Of a DNA stretch of 64,000 nucleotides, positions 1 through 8,250 are shown in pieces. The DNA lies in contig CP073692.1 in the NCBI GenBank assembly GCA_018228665.1, forward strand, positions 1,178,001-1,242,000, written 5' to 3'. The position numbers and the translations under genes were made by a program. The number at the start of each line of letters is the position of its first letter. The stretch's first letter is position 1. This DNA comes from Faecalicatena sp. Marseille-Q4148 (GTDB taxonomy: Bacteria > Bacillota > Clostridia > Lachnospirales > Lachnospiraceae). The notes below the pieces were generated by a model. The model did not search any database. It was not told the origin of the DNA and saw only the letters and a list, made by a program, of their open reading frames with translations.

Positions 1-1144
1 CTCTAAGCTGTTCAAATTCTCCGCGTTCCAAAAGTTCTGCAATATATTCAAATGCCGGACGGAAATCTGTTCCGCCTCCGCCTTTCATTTCCAGATGTTC
101 CATATAGGCTTTTAGTTCTTTTTCTTCAGTAATTCTAATATCTTCCTGTACCCTTTCATCGCATTGGATAATGTGGATCTTCACTTTCCGGAAGAAGCTT
201 TCCTGTTCACACAAAATGCTGTACGTCTCCTCCAGAAAATTCCTGACCAGCTCCCCGGAACAGGACATGGAGGTATCAACCACGATCACAAACTCTTCCA
301 CCTTTTTTACTTCTTTCCACTCTTGTGGTTCAATCAGCGGAAGATTTCCATAAAATCTCAATCCATAACTGTAAAAAGTATAATCAAATGAATCTGCATC
401 TACACCAATTTCTTCCCGAAACACTGAAAATTTTCTCAAAAATTCCCGATAATCATATCGTTCTCTATTTTCAATCTGCATCTGTTCCAGCAAATCTCCT
501 GCATCTTGAGTACTTTCTTTCGCAAAGGTCTCCATCTCTGTCTGCATCTGCTCACTCACATCTTCCCAGCGATTCTGAATTTCCGTTTTTCGCTTCGGAT
601 CTTCACTGTTTTCCCAGAAACAGTGATCGTCCACAGTAAATTCTTTCTGAAGCTTCTGAAATTCTATTTCTGTCAAGTTCATGTGTTCTAATTCCCGATA
701 CACCTTTTCCGCTGTAAGAACCCGCATCTTCTGCTCCATCTGCCGGTAGGTTTCTCTCCTAAGAGGCGACCGCCCCCGCCGCACATTTCTCAGATCCAGG
801 CTGTCAATAACCGACTCAATGACAATATCACAGGCAAGTGAAAACAATTCTTTCTCACGGCTTCCTTTTTTCAGCATATGCCGGAAAATACAGTGCAGTA
901 CCATATGGAGATACAGCCGGTTTACCTCTATCCGGTCTTCCCGATACAAACCGCCCAGATCTCTGACATTAAAGTAAATAAAAAGTCCGTCTGTACCGGC
1001 TGTTTTCACTTCGTTATCCATTTGAAAAACAAATCCGGATAACGCCACATCGAGAAATCTCATCCGGACATAGAGTTCATTTCCGGCCGCCCTTAAAATT
1101 CTGCATCCAATTTCATAGAGACGCCCATTCTCCAATTCTTTCAT
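1..1144 (-). CDS. VWA-like (DUF2201-type) protein, C-terminus beyond window
   Basis: Partial gene: the frame stays open to the window edge, so about 381 codons are visible and the C-terminal end is missing. The ATG at 1144 follows AGGAGAGGATAG and lies 10 bases after the stop of the LRR gene, so the two are probably co-transcribed. The N-terminal half carries a His-rich helix (HMVLHCIFRHML, around residue 90) like the metallopeptidase-like half of DUF2201 proteins. Near residue 295 is a MIDAS-type motif (VVDTSMSCSG, DxSxS), followed later by the GGGGTDF stretch typical of VWA folds. Families of this kind usually pair with a MoxR AAA ATPase; that gene is not visible here. The molecular target is unknown. 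Confidence 0.72.
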   Translation of the reverse strand, partial: MKELENGRLYEIGCRILRAAGNELYVRMRFLDVALSGFVFQMDNEVKTAGTDGLFIYFNVRDLGGLYREDRIEVNRLYLHMVLHCIFRHMLKKGSREKELFSLACDIVIESVIDSLDLRNVRRGRSPLRRETYRQMEQKMRVLTAEKVYRELEHMNLTEIEFQKLQKEFTVDDHCFWENSEDPKRKTEIQNRWEDVSEQMQTEMETFAKESTQDAGDLLEQMQIENRERYDYREFLRKFSVFREEIGVDADSFDYTFYSYGLRFYGNLPLIEPQEWKEVKKVEEFVIVVDTSMSCSGELVRNFLEETYSILCEQESFFRKVKIHIIQCDERVQEDIRITEEKELKAYMEHLEMKGGGGTDFRPAFEYIAELLERGEFEQLR

Positions 1145-1154
1145 CTATCCTCTC

Positions 1155-2036
1155 CTACCATTCAAATAACTTTGGCTTTGCTTTGTATCTTTTATGTTTT
1201 TCTTCCATTAAAAAGCTGACAAATTCTGTCTTTCTTTTCTCTGCCGCAAAATCTAGCGCAGCATTTAGTCCTTCTTCCGTCCATAGATTACTTTCTGTTA
1301 AATAAAAAATTCCCTTCTCCCACTCTCGAACGATCAAAAATGCTGCCGCCTCCTTCACATTTGCTCTGACATATTCTTCGTACCGTTCTTTCGCCTCCTC
1401 TGAAAGCTGGTACGGAAACAGCAAACGCGAAAATACAAGTTCAAATACAGTTTCTTTCTCCTCTCTTGCTCTGGCATAAACAAACATCTCATCATATCTT
1501 TTGTAATCTACTTCCTTATTATATATGCATTGTCGATAATTTCCTCCCGATCCGTGGTATTCTGTCATGACAATCCTTGCCGGAGTATTCTCCACCGCTT
1601 CTTCATAATGTTCCGGAAAAATCAGTCTGGCCGTTTCTTCCTTCCCGTTTGTGTGATACCGAAGTGTTACCGAAAGACAAAATCGGTTTTCTGCAACAAT
1701 ATCCCGCAGACAGCATTTCCGCCCATGATAAAGATCTACTTCAATCTCCCGAATGCGGCATCCGGTAAACACTCCTCCCCCAATATCCTGAAGTGTATCC
1801 GTCAAAACTATCTTCTGAAGATTTGCACATCCATAAAGAGCATATCTTCCGATTCGTCTGACCGTATCCGGCAAAATCACTTCTCTTAGATCTTTTCCAT
1901 GTTCCGAAAATGTATATGGACCAAGCGCTGTAACACTGCGTCCCTCTATGTTCTCCGGAACTATGACAGCACTTCCACTTCCGACATATTTTACTATTTC
2001 TGCCTTATCTTGATCTATTTTAACCTCAAATACCAT
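1155..2036 (-). CDS. Leucine-rich repeat (BspA-type LRR_5) protein
   Basis: The 293-residue protein carries BspA-like leucine-rich repeats in its first 110 residues, with repeated units of the form LREVILPDTVRRIGRYALYG and LQKIVLTDTLQDIG. The remaining two thirds has no repeats, is rich in charged helices and ends in a Lys-rich tail (KHKRYKAKPKLFEW). There is no signal peptide, so it is probably cytoplasmic. It sits directly upstream of the VWA gene and probably works with it. Function is not known; LRR_5 domains generally mediate protein contacts. Confidence 0.7.
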   Translation of the reverse strand: MVFEVKIDQDKAEIVKYVGSGSAVIVPENIEGRSVTALGPYTFSEHGKDLREVILPDTVRRIGRYALYGCANLQKIVLTDTLQDIGGGVFTGCRIREIEVDLYHGRKCCLRDIVAENRFCLSVTLRYHTNGKEETARLIFPEHYEEAVENTPARIVMTEYHGSGGNYRQCIYNKEVDYKRYDEMFVYARAREEKETVFELVFSRLLFPYQLSEEAKERYEEYVRANVKEAAAFLIVREWEKGIFYLTESNLWTEEGLNAALDFAAEKRKTEFVSFLMEEKHKRYKAKPKLFEW

Positions 2037-2067
2037 ACAATTTTCTCCATTCGCGTTTTACCACATT

Positions 2068-2073
2068 AGTATA
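2068..2073 (-). promoter_or_regulatory. Candidate promoter for the LRR-VWA operon
   Basis: On the minus strand a TATACT -10 box lies about 30 bases upstream of the LRR start codon, with TTTTCA 17 bases further upstream as a weak -35. It is divergent from the symporter promoter at 2086-2114, and the two overlap the same short intergenic gap. Confidence 0.4.
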
Positions 2074-2085
2074 TCATTTTAGTAC

Positions 2086-2114
2086 TTGACTGAAAAGAGG
2101 AAGAAATTTATACT
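2086..2114 (+). promoter_or_regulatory. Sigma-70-type promoter of the Na+ symporter gene
   Basis: TTGACT (2086-2091), a 17-base spacer and TATACT (2109-2114) precede the ATG at 2148. AAAGGAGAG lies just before the start as ribosome binding site. Confidence 0.65.
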
Positions 2115-2147
2115 TAAACACAATGGATATGTAAAGGAGAGAGAGTT

Positions 2148-3515
2148 ATGAAACGAGAAAAACTAAGTTCCCGTCTGGGATTTATCCTGCTTTCTGCCGG
2201 CTGTGCGATCGGCATTGGCAATGTCTGGAAATTCCCATTTATTACCGGACAGTACGGGGGCGGTGCTTTTGTGCTGATCTATATTTTCTTTTTAGTCGTA
2301 CTGGGACTTCCTGTAATGACAATGGAATTTGCAGTTGGACGCGCCAGCCAGAAAAGCCCGGTCAGAGCATACAATGCCTTAGAAAAACCCGGGCAGAAAT
2401 GGCATCTTCACGGCTATGTGGCAATGGCCGGAAACTATATTTTAATGATGCTCTATACCACTGTCTGTGGCTGGATGCTCTATTATTTCTATCAGACAGT
2501 CACCGGTAAATTTGTCGGGGCATCAACCGAAACAGTCAATACGATTTTTTCTGACATGCTTGCCAGTCCTGCCGCTATGGGTGGGTTAATGATGGCAGTT
2601 GTCATTATCGGCTTTTTTATCTGTTCCATCGGACTTCAAAAAGGACTGGAACGCATTACGAAATTTATGATGATCGCATTGCTGATCGTTATGGTTGCCC
2701 TTGCCATCAACAGTATTTTCATGGATGGCGGTTCTGAAGGTCTTGCCTTCTATCTGAAACCGGACTTCAAACGTATGGCTGCGATTGGTATTGTAGATAC
2801 TGTTGTTGCTGCTATGAATCAGGCTTTCTTTACTTTAAGTCTTGGTATTGGTGCAATGGCTATCTTTGGCAGCTACATCGGCAAAGAGCACTCCCTGTTA
2901 GGAGAAGCAGTAAATGTAGCTGTTCTTGATACTTTTGTTGCAATCACAGCAGGTCTGATCATCTTCCCGGCATGCTTTGCCTTTGATGTGGCACCGGACA
3001 GCGGTCCAAGTCTGATTTTTATTACATTGCCTAATGTATTTAACCATATTCCTCTTGGACGTCTCTGGGGAAGCCTGTTCTTTGTTTTCATGGCATTTGC
3101 CGCTTTTTCAACAGTGCTTGCCGTATTTGAAAATATTTTATCCTGTACAATGGATCTGACTGGTTGGAGCCGCCGCAAAGCCTCTGTCATCAATGCAATT
3201 GCGATCATTATTTTATCATGGCCTTGCGTACTCGGCTATAATCTCTGGTCCGGTTTCCAGCCATTTGGTCCTGGAAGCGCTGTGCTTGATCTGGAAGATT
3301 TCGTTGTCAGCAACGTCCTTCTTCCGCTTGGCTCACTTGTCTATCTGCTCTTCTGTGTCAGCCGCTATGGTTGGGGATGGAAGAATTACTGTCAGGAAGC
3401 CAACACCGGCAAAGGTCTCAAGATCCAAAACTGGATGAGAGTCTATATTACTTATATCCTGCCGATTATGATCCTTTGTATCTTCCTCATTGGAATCAAA
3501 GATAAATTCTTCTAA
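2148..3515 (+). CDS. Sodium-dependent transporter, NSS/SNF family
   Basis: The 455-residue polytopic membrane protein belongs to the neurotransmitter:sodium symporter family (bacterial relatives TnaT, MhsT, LeuT), which import amino acids with Na+. Family hallmarks are visible at the N-terminus: SRLGFILLSAGCAIGIGNVW, the unwound TM1 region that binds Na+ and substrate, then KFPFITGQYGGGAF. About 11-12 hydrophobic segments fit the bacterial type, which often has 11. The start is fixed by a strong ribosome binding site. The substrate cannot be read from sequence. A DtxR-type regulator follows in the same direction but has its own promoter. Confidence 0.9.
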   Translation: MKREKLSSRLGFILLSAGCAIGIGNVWKFPFITGQYGGGAFVLIYIFFLVVLGLPVMTMEFAVGRASQKSPVRAYNALEKPGQKWHLHGYVAMAGNYILMMLYTTVCGWMLYYFYQTVTGKFVGASTETVNTIFSDMLASPAAMGGLMMAVVIIGFFICSIGLQKGLERITKFMMIALLIVMVALAINSIFMDGGSEGLAFYLKPDFKRMAAIGIVDTVVAAMNQAFFTLSLGIGAMAIFGSYIGKEHSLLGEAVNVAVLDTFVAITAGLIIFPACFAFDVAPDSGPSLIFITLPNVFNHIPLGRLWGSLFFVFMAFAAFSTVLAVFENILSCTMDLTGWSRRKASVINAIAIIILSWPCVLGYNLWSGFQPFGPGSAVLDLEDFVVSNVLLPLGSLVYLLFCVSRYGWGWKNYCQEANTGKGLKIQNWMRVYITYILPIMILCIFLIGIKDKFF

Positions 3516-3517
3516 GT

Positions 3518-3545
3518 TTGACTTTCACTGAATCTATGATATGAT
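3518..3545 (+). promoter_or_regulatory. Candidate promoter of the DtxR-type regulator gene
   Basis: TTGACT (3518-3523), a 16-base spacer and TATGAT (3540-3545) lie in the short gap between the symporter stop and the regulator ATG at 3577. Confidence 0.45.
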
Positions 3546-3576
3546 TAATGTATCAAGCAATACGAGGTGTGTAGTG

Positions 3577-3954
3577 ATGAAGATTCAAGAATCTGCTGAA
3601 AATTATCTGGAAACTATATTAATCCTGTCTCTAAAGAAAAGTTATGTGCGTTCTATTGATATTGCAAATGAACTCGGCTTCTCAAAACCAAGCGTCAGCG
3701 TGGCAATGAAGAATCTAAGAGAAAACCATTACATCACGGTGGCTTCTGACGGCAATATCTCACTGACAGATGCCGGAAGAACCATTGCGGAAACAATCTA
3801 TGAACGTCATACATTTCTGTCTTCCTGGCTGACACAGCTTGGTGTGCCTTCCGAAATCGCTTCGGAGGATGCCTGCCGGATTGAACACGTCATCAGTTCA
3901 GAAAGTTTTGAGGCATTGAAAAAGCATGTTTCCATGCATACAGATAAGCTATAA
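3577..3954 (+). CDS. DtxR/MntR-family metal-dependent transcriptional regulator
   Basis: The 125-residue protein starts at the ATG at 3577, eight bases after GAGGTG; an in-frame upstream ATG at 3541 has no ribosome binding site. The N-terminus (IQESAENYLETILIL) and winged helix (SIDIANELGFSKPSVSVAMKNL) match the DtxR/MntR/IdeR family. The C-terminal dimerisation part (ASEDACRIEHVIS) supplies the Cys, Glu and His ligands expected at the metal site. It is the short MntR-like form with no SH3 domain. It may be the protein that reads the GTTAGY-N4-RCTAAC operators found elsewhere in this window, but nothing here proves that pairing. Confidence 0.85.
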   Translation: MKIQESAENYLETILILSLKKSYVRSIDIANELGFSKPSVSVAMKNLRENHYITVASDGNISLTDAGRTIAETIYERHTFLSSWLTQLGVPSEIASEDACRIEHVISSESFEALKKHVSMHTDKL

Positions 3955-3957
3955 TAA

Positions 3958-4009
3958 TAACCCGCTGCTCAGAATAAAGACATCTGAATCAGCGGGTTGT
4001 TTTTTATTT
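3958..4009 (+). terminator. Intrinsic terminator after the DtxR-type regulator
   Basis: AACCCGCT (3959-3966) pairs with AGCGGGTT (3991-3998), followed by GTTTTTTATTT. Upstream A-rich bases suggest it may also stop transcription of the convergent GTPase gene. Confidence 0.85.
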
Positions 4010-4023
4010 ATCAGTAACATTTT

Positions 4024-4959
4024 CTAGTAAAATGTTACTACATCATTCTTTGGCCGGTACGCCAGTTCAATCTCATCAAGTTCCAGCATCGGCGCTTCTC
4101 CATCTCTTGTCATGACTGTCTCATAGGTGACAGTCACTGTTACCCAGGAGCGTTTTTCATATGGGATTTCTTCCCTGCATTTACACAAAAATCCGAGAAA
4201 CTTAATGTCTTCCTCACAGCATGTCATCACAAAACGTCCCGGCACAAATTCATTCTGTGCCAGTTTTTTCCCTTTGTATACCTGTGCAAGAAAACGGATT
4301 TTCTTTCCGCGATAGTGTTCCGGATGCTCCAGCGCATCAATATACCAGAGTCCGTAATCAATATCATCCACTTCAATCAGATCTTTCGTAATATCAAATG
4401 GAAGCGCTTCTTCTCCCTGCTCAAACGCTTCTCCGTTCTCACGCTCAAATACAATCTGTGCTTTCGCATTCATAACCTTAATACTGCGCCGGATCTTAGC
4501 CCAGTCTGTCTCATCGGTACAGCGATTCACAATTACCAGGTCTGATTGAAATACCTGTTCTAAAAACATCGTTCTCATATTTGTCAGATATAATTCTGCT
4601 GTCGTGGCATCTACGGTTGAATAAATCCCGGTAATCATCCAGCCTTGCGGCATCTCTGTCTCCAGAATTGTACTCATCTCCCATGTTCCATTATACTCAA
4701 TCAGTACATGATCCGGATGATAATTGCGCCAGATTCCCATAAGAAACTCCTTGTTAAACTGTTCTTCTTCCTCCAACACAAGCGGAATGATATTTGCCTT
4801 TTTCAGAAGCGCCGGATCGAACGCTTCTTCTCCTTCTTCACAGAGGATAAGCACTGTCTGACGATACTCATCAAAATCCGAATGTTCCACCGCATCGATT
4901 ATAAGAGACGTCTTTCCGCTATCTAAAAATCCGGTAAAAATATCTACTGCTGTCTCCAT
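4024..4959 (-). CDS. G3E GTPase fused to a TIGR03943/DUF1980-like C-terminal domain
   Basis: The 311-residue protein starts at the ATG at 4959, preceded by GTAGGAGAGAAG; it lies 10 bases after the stop of the other G3E gene and forms an operon with it. The N-terminal 200 residues are a CobW-type G3E GTPase with Walker A (GFLDSGKTS, residues 10-18) and NRC(T)D near the NKxD position, but the usual CxCC metal motif is absent. Residues 203-311 look like the C-terminal domain of TIGR03943/YcgQ permease partners: a GKKIRFLAQVYKG strand, RFVMTCCEED (residues 242-251) and a following LGFL. That domain normally sits on a membrane protein, so the fusion is unusual. It likely helps deliver or sense a metal; which metal is unknown. 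Confidence 0.75.
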   Translation of the reverse strand: METAVDIFTGFLDSGKTSLIIDAVEHSDFDEYRQTVLILCEEGEEAFDPALLKKANIIPLVLEEEEQFNKEFLMGIWRNYHPDHVLIEYNGTWEMSTILETEMPQGWMITGIYSTVDATTAELYLTNMRTMFLEQVFQSDLVIVNRCTDETDWAKIRRSIKVMNAKAQIVFERENGEAFEQGEEALPFDITKDLIEVDDIDYGLWYIDALEHPEHYRGKKIRFLAQVYKGKKLAQNEFVPGRFVMTCCEEDIKFLGFLCKCREEIPYEKRSWVTVTVTYETVMTRDGEAPMLELDEIELAYRPKNDVVTFY

Positions 4960-4969
4960 ATCTTCTCTC

Positions 4970-5971
4970 CTACAGTCTGTCCAGTGCTTCTTCATTCAGC
5001 TTTGTTCCGATCACACAGATCTTTCCTGTGTAGTCCGGATGTCCGTCCCGGATTTCATACTCCTGCGGTACATAATCAAATTCAATCCAATTTCCTTCCG
5101 TTCCCTGAACAATTCCTTTTGCCCGCAGCACCTCTCCATATGCTTCTGTCTCAGAAAATGCCTTCAGCAAAGTCTCCACTTCTTCTTTTGTATATTTCTT
5201 TACAGTCTCTCTTCCCCAACTTGTAAACACTTCATCCGCATGGTGGTGGTGATGCTCATGGCAGCCACAGCTCTCTTCATGGTCATGGTGATGCTCGTGG
5301 CAACTGCAGCCTTCTTCATGGGCATGGTGATGCTCGTGGCAGTTACATTCTTCTGAAATCAGATTCGCTGCATCTTTTGAGTGTTCCAGTGCCTGACGGA
5401 TTACTTCTCCATTCAACTGATCCCACGGTGTTGTAATCAGTGTTGCTGTCTGATTCTCTTTTCGAATCTGCTCCACACACGTCTGTAATTTCTCTTCCGT
5501 CATCATTTGTGTACGACTCAAAACAATTGTTGTTGCATGTTCAATCTGATTATTATAAAATTCTCCGAAATTCTTCATGTAAAGCTTTGCTTTTTTTCCA
5601 TCTACAACAGTAATACGACTGTTCAGCACAATTTCTGCCTGCTCGCGAACGGCTTCTACCGCCTTTGCCACATCGGATAATTTGCCGACTCCGGATGGTT
5701 CAATGAGAATCCGATCCGGATGATATTCTTCTACAACTTTCTTCAGTGCTGTGCTAAAATCTCCTACAAGTGTACAGCAAATACATCCTGAATTCATTTC
5801 CGTAATCTCAATTCCGGCTTCCTTCAAAAAACCTCCGTCGATCCCAATCTCTCCAAACTCATTCTCAATCAGTACGATCTTCTCTCCCTGAAATACACTT
5901 GAGACGAGCTGTTTGATAAATGTTGTTTTCCCAGCTCCTAAAAATCCTGAAATAATATCAACTTTTGTCAT
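4970..5971 (-). CDS. CobW-type G3E GTPase metal chaperone with His/Cys-rich insertion
   Basis: The 333-residue protein starts at the ATG at 5971, after GAAGGATTT; in-frame codons further upstream run through the promoter and are not translated. It has Walker A (GFLGAGKTT, residues 9-17), the CxCC metal site (GCICC, residues 62-66) and a C-terminal CobW_C domain. Residues 208-247 form three near-identical Cys/His clusters (CHEHHH with variations), a metal-binding stretch like those of ZigA/YciC zinc and HypB nickel chaperones. Probably a cytosolic chaperone that loads Zn, Ni or Co in a GTP-dependent way. It is first in a two-gene operon with the GTPase fusion. Confidence 0.85.
   Translation of the reverse strand: MTKVDIISGFLGAGKTTFIKQLVSSVFQGEKIVLIENEFGEIGIDGGFLKEAGIEITEMNSGCICCTLVGDFSTALKKVVEEYHPDRILIEPSGVGKLSDVAKAVEAVREQAEIVLNSRITVVDGKKAKLYMKNFGEFYNNQIEHATTIVLSRTQMMTEEKLQTCVEQIRKENQTATLITTPWDQLNGEVIRQALEHSKDAANLISEECNCHEHHHAHEEGCSCHEHHHDHEESCGCHEHHHHHADEVFTSWGRETVKKYTKEEVETLLKAFSETEAYGEVLRAKGIVQGTEGNWIEFDYVPQEYEIRDGHPDYTGKICVIGTKLNEEALDRL
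5231..5350 (-). repeat. Triplicated CHEHHH-coding repeat within the G3E chaperone
   Basis: Three imperfect copies of a roughly 40-base unit encode NCHEHHHAHEEG, SCHEHHHDHEES and GCHEHHHHHADE. The copies share codons, which points to tandem duplication rather than independent evolution of each cluster. Confidence 0.75.
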
Positions 5972-6008
5972 GTAAATCCTTCTTTCTTTGTTCTCTGCAC
6001 TGCCATAT

Positions 6009-6017
6009 ATTATACCA
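6009..6017 (-). promoter_or_regulatory. Extended -10 promoter of the G3E operon
   Basis: Minus-strand TGGTATAAT (6009-6017) is an extended -10 element 38 bases upstream of the ATG at 5971. No good -35 box is seen at the usual distance. Confidence 0.55.
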
Positions 6018-6101
6018 TTTTTTTCACATTTGAACAGTACCAAATCCATCTCCGGATTTTCTGCGTTTCCCCTGAAACTTCCGCTTTCTCTCCTTCTGAT
6101 T

Positions 6102-6130
6102 TTGACAAACACGCTTTCAGCCGCTATAAT
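6102..6130 (+). promoter_or_regulatory. Consensus promoter of the VanZ-family gene
   Basis: TTGACA (6102-6107), a 17-base spacer and TATAAT (6125-6130) match the housekeeping consensus exactly, 28 bases upstream of the TTG start. Confidence 0.85.
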
Positions 6131-6158
6131 AAAATTCGATTGTAAGGAGGTGCGACAA

Positions 6159-6665
6159 TTGAACTCATTGATTTCAAATAAACGTATGCTATTTTGTCTT
6201 CTTTCATTTCTTCCGGCTCTGGCAATGATGTGTCTGATCTTCTCATTTTCTGCCCAGACCGGTGAAGCGTCCGGCAGTCTCAGCAGCAAGATCAGCCACA
6301 TGGCAGTCAATGTCGGCAATCAGGTACTTCATCTGGAGCTCACGGAATCTGAAATCGAATCTTATGCCGAATATCTGGAACATCCGATACGGAAACTTGC
6401 CCATATGACAGAGTATTTTATCCTGACGCTTCTTGTCCTTTTCCCACTTTTCGTCTGTGGGCTCAGGGGACGGGCACTGATTCTCACTGCGCTCATCTTC
6501 TGTGTCTGTTTCGCTGCAACTGATGAATTTCATCAGTCTTTTGTTGCCGGGCGGGGACCATCAGTAAAAGATGTGGGGATTGACAGCATTGGTGTCTGCG
6601 CTGCCTCCCTTCTTTATTGGATAGCAACATTCTTCCACCGGAAACATCATACCTTCGCTGATTAA
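6159..6665 (+). CDS. VanZ-family membrane protein
   Basis: The start is a TTG at 6159, eight bases after AAGGAGG and just downstream of a perfect promoter; the frame is open further upstream, but the promoter lies inside that extension. The 168-residue protein has four or five membrane segments and the VanZ signature: FSFSAQTGEAS after TM1, a KLAHMTEYFILTLL helix and ATDEFHQSFVAGRGPSVKDV near the C-terminus. VanZ-like proteins are found across Firmicutes; VanZ itself lowers teicoplanin susceptibility, but the chromosomal relatives have no settled role. The gene stands alone, convergent with ferritin. Confidence 0.85.
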   Translation: MNSLISNKRMLFCLLSFLPALAMMCLIFSFSAQTGEASGSLSSKISHMAVNVGNQVLHLELTESEIESYAEYLEHPIRKLAHMTEYFILTLLVLFPLFVCGLRGRALILTALIFCVCFAATDEFHQSFVAGRGPSVKDVGIDSIGVCAASLLYWIATFFHRKHHTFAD

Positions 6666-6667
6666 AA

Positions 6668-6728
6668 ATATACCCGCATCACAGAGCCTTGAATCATTGC
6701 TTCTCTGCGTGCGGGTATATTAATTTTA
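6668..6728. terminator. Bidirectional terminator between VanZ and ferritin genes
   Basis: ATATACCCGCA (6668-6678) pairs perfectly with TGCGGGTATAT (6710-6720) and is followed by TAATTTTATA on the plus strand; the minus-strand side ends in a T-rich stretch as well. Confidence 0.8.
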
Positions 6729-6773
6729 TAGCTTTATCAAAGCGTCTTACAGCCGTTCTCTTCTTTCTTCAAA

Positions 6774-7286
6774 TTACAGCACAAGTGACGGTGCGCTGTA
6801 TACACGAGCTTTCAGTTCACTGTTCAGCATATACAGACTCTTCGGATCGGAACCGAACATTTCCATCTTCGTAATCAGCTCATTTGCATTTGTCTCTTCT
6901 TCTCCCTGCTCTTTGATGAACCAGTCAAGGAACTGCATCGTACGGAAATCTTTCACTTCGTATGCTGCTGCATAAATATTGTTGATCAAAGATGTCACAT
7001 ATTCTTCATGCTCTAATCCGGCTTTCAACGGTCCCATGTTGCAGGAAAATACTTTATCCGGCTTATCAATTGCTTCTAAAGTTACTTTCGCATTATTATT
7101 TTGTAAATACTGATAGAACAGCATTGCATGATCTCTTTCTTCCTGCGCCTGAATCTTATACCAGTTTGCAAATCCATCTAAGCCCTTTGTCTCATAATAA
7201 TTTGCAAAATCAAGATACAGATATGCTGAATAGAATTCTTTGTTTACCTGTGTGTTCAATAATTCTGCTACTTTTGCATTTAACAT
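6774..7286 (-). CDS. ftn: Non-haem ferritin
   Basis: The 170-residue protein starts at MLNAKVAELL (ATG 7286) after GGAGGAAG. It is a four-helix bacterial ferritin: ferroxidase ligands are visible as the Glu in NKEFYSAYLYLD, the ExxH of QAQEERDHAMLFYQYL and the Gln/Glu in IKEQGEEETNA. The protein stores iron as a mineral core in 24-mers in the cytosol and protects against Fenton chemistry. It lies 37 bases downstream of the SufB/D gene in the same direction with no terminator between, so iron storage and Fe-S assembly are probably co-expressed. Confidence 0.93.
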   Translation of the reverse strand: MLNAKVAELLNTQVNKEFYSAYLYLDFANYYETKGLDGFANWYKIQAQEERDHAMLFYQYLQNNNAKVTLEAIDKPDKVFSCNMGPLKAGLEHEEYVTSLINNIYAAAYEVKDFRTMQFLDWFIKEQGEEETNANELITKMEMFGSDPKSLYMLNSELKARVYSAPSLVL

Positions 7287-7323
7287 GTCAACTTCCTCCA
7301 CTTTCCTTCATTTGTATTTATTG

Positions 7324-8250
7324 CTAATTTAAGAAGTTATCAATAATAACTGCCTCTGCCTCCTCCTCATTCAATCCGAATGTACGAAGCTTGATCAGCT
7401 GTTCATTATTGATTCTTCCAATGGCTGCTTCATGCACGATCTGAGCGTCTACATGGTGAGCATCAATCTCCGGAATTGAGCATACATTTGCCTGTTCCAT
7501 GATGATAGAATCACACTGAATATGGGCATGACAGCTTGTGTTTCCGATTGCCTTCGGATGAAAAATCTGCCGGGAACTTCCCTTCGCCACAGATCTTGAA
7601 ATCACCTGCGCGGAACTTCCTTCTCCGTTCAAGACAATTGCCATATTCGACTCCGCACTCTGCTCATCGTGTGTCATTAATTTCTCTGTTACATAAATTC
7701 TGCTGTTGGCGCCAACTTCTACTTCCGTCTCACGGATAGTAGAATCCACTCCTTTAATCTGTACGGTATCAAGATTAAAAACAGAATTTTCTTTCATATA
7801 AATCTTTGTAACCGGATTCAAAATACGACCGCCGGTTCCGCTTCCTTCTCCGTAATGCTTCTCTTCATAAGTGACATTGCAATTGCTTCCGATGTGAAAT
7901 GCATGGATTCCGTCATGTCTTGTATCATTGCAGCCGCTGTTATGGATTCCGCAGCCGGCGATGATTGTAACATTTGCACCATCTTCTACATAAAAATCAT
8001 TGTAAACAACATCTGTAATGCCTGATTGCGATACTACAACCGGAATGTGTACAAACTCATTCTGAGCATCCTTGCTGATAAAAATATCGATGCCTTCCCG
8101 ATCCGTTTTCTTCTTAATCTTTATATGTTCACTGTCACCCTGACAGACAGAATAACCGTTCTCCCGCAGATTGAATGCACCTTTCTGTTCAAATCCTGCC
8201 GGATCAATCTGTGCCAGCACTTCGCTTGTGATCTGATTCAACTCTGCCAT
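7324..8250 (-). CDS. SufB/SufD-family Fe-S cluster scaffold protein
   Basis: The 308-residue protein begins with an ATG that overlaps the sufC stop by one base (TAATG), with GGAGGTGAG just upstream. It shows the beta-helix core of SufB/SufD (GSGTGGRILNPVTKIYMKEN, RSVAKGSSRQIFHPKAIGN) and the C-terminal HVDAQIVHEAAIGRIN block. At about 300 residues with a single SufB/D paralogue and no SufS or SufU in view, it fits the minimal SufC-SufB (SMS-type) systems of anaerobes rather than full SUF. It forms the cluster-building complex with SufC. Confidence 0.88.
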   Translation of the reverse strand: MAELNQITSEVLAQIDPAGFEQKGAFNLRENGYSVCQGDSEHIKIKKKTDREGIDIFISKDAQNEFVHIPVVVSQSGITDVVYNDFYVEDGANVTIIAGCGIHNSGCNDTRHDGIHAFHIGSNCNVTYEEKHYGEGSGTGGRILNPVTKIYMKENSVFNLDTVQIKGVDSTIRETEVEVGANSRIYVTEKLMTHDEQSAESNMAIVLNGEGSSAQVISRSVAKGSSRQIFHPKAIGNTSCHAHIQCDSIIMEQANVCSIPEIDAHHVDAQIVHEAAIGRINNEQLIKLRTFGLNEEEAEAVIIDNFLN

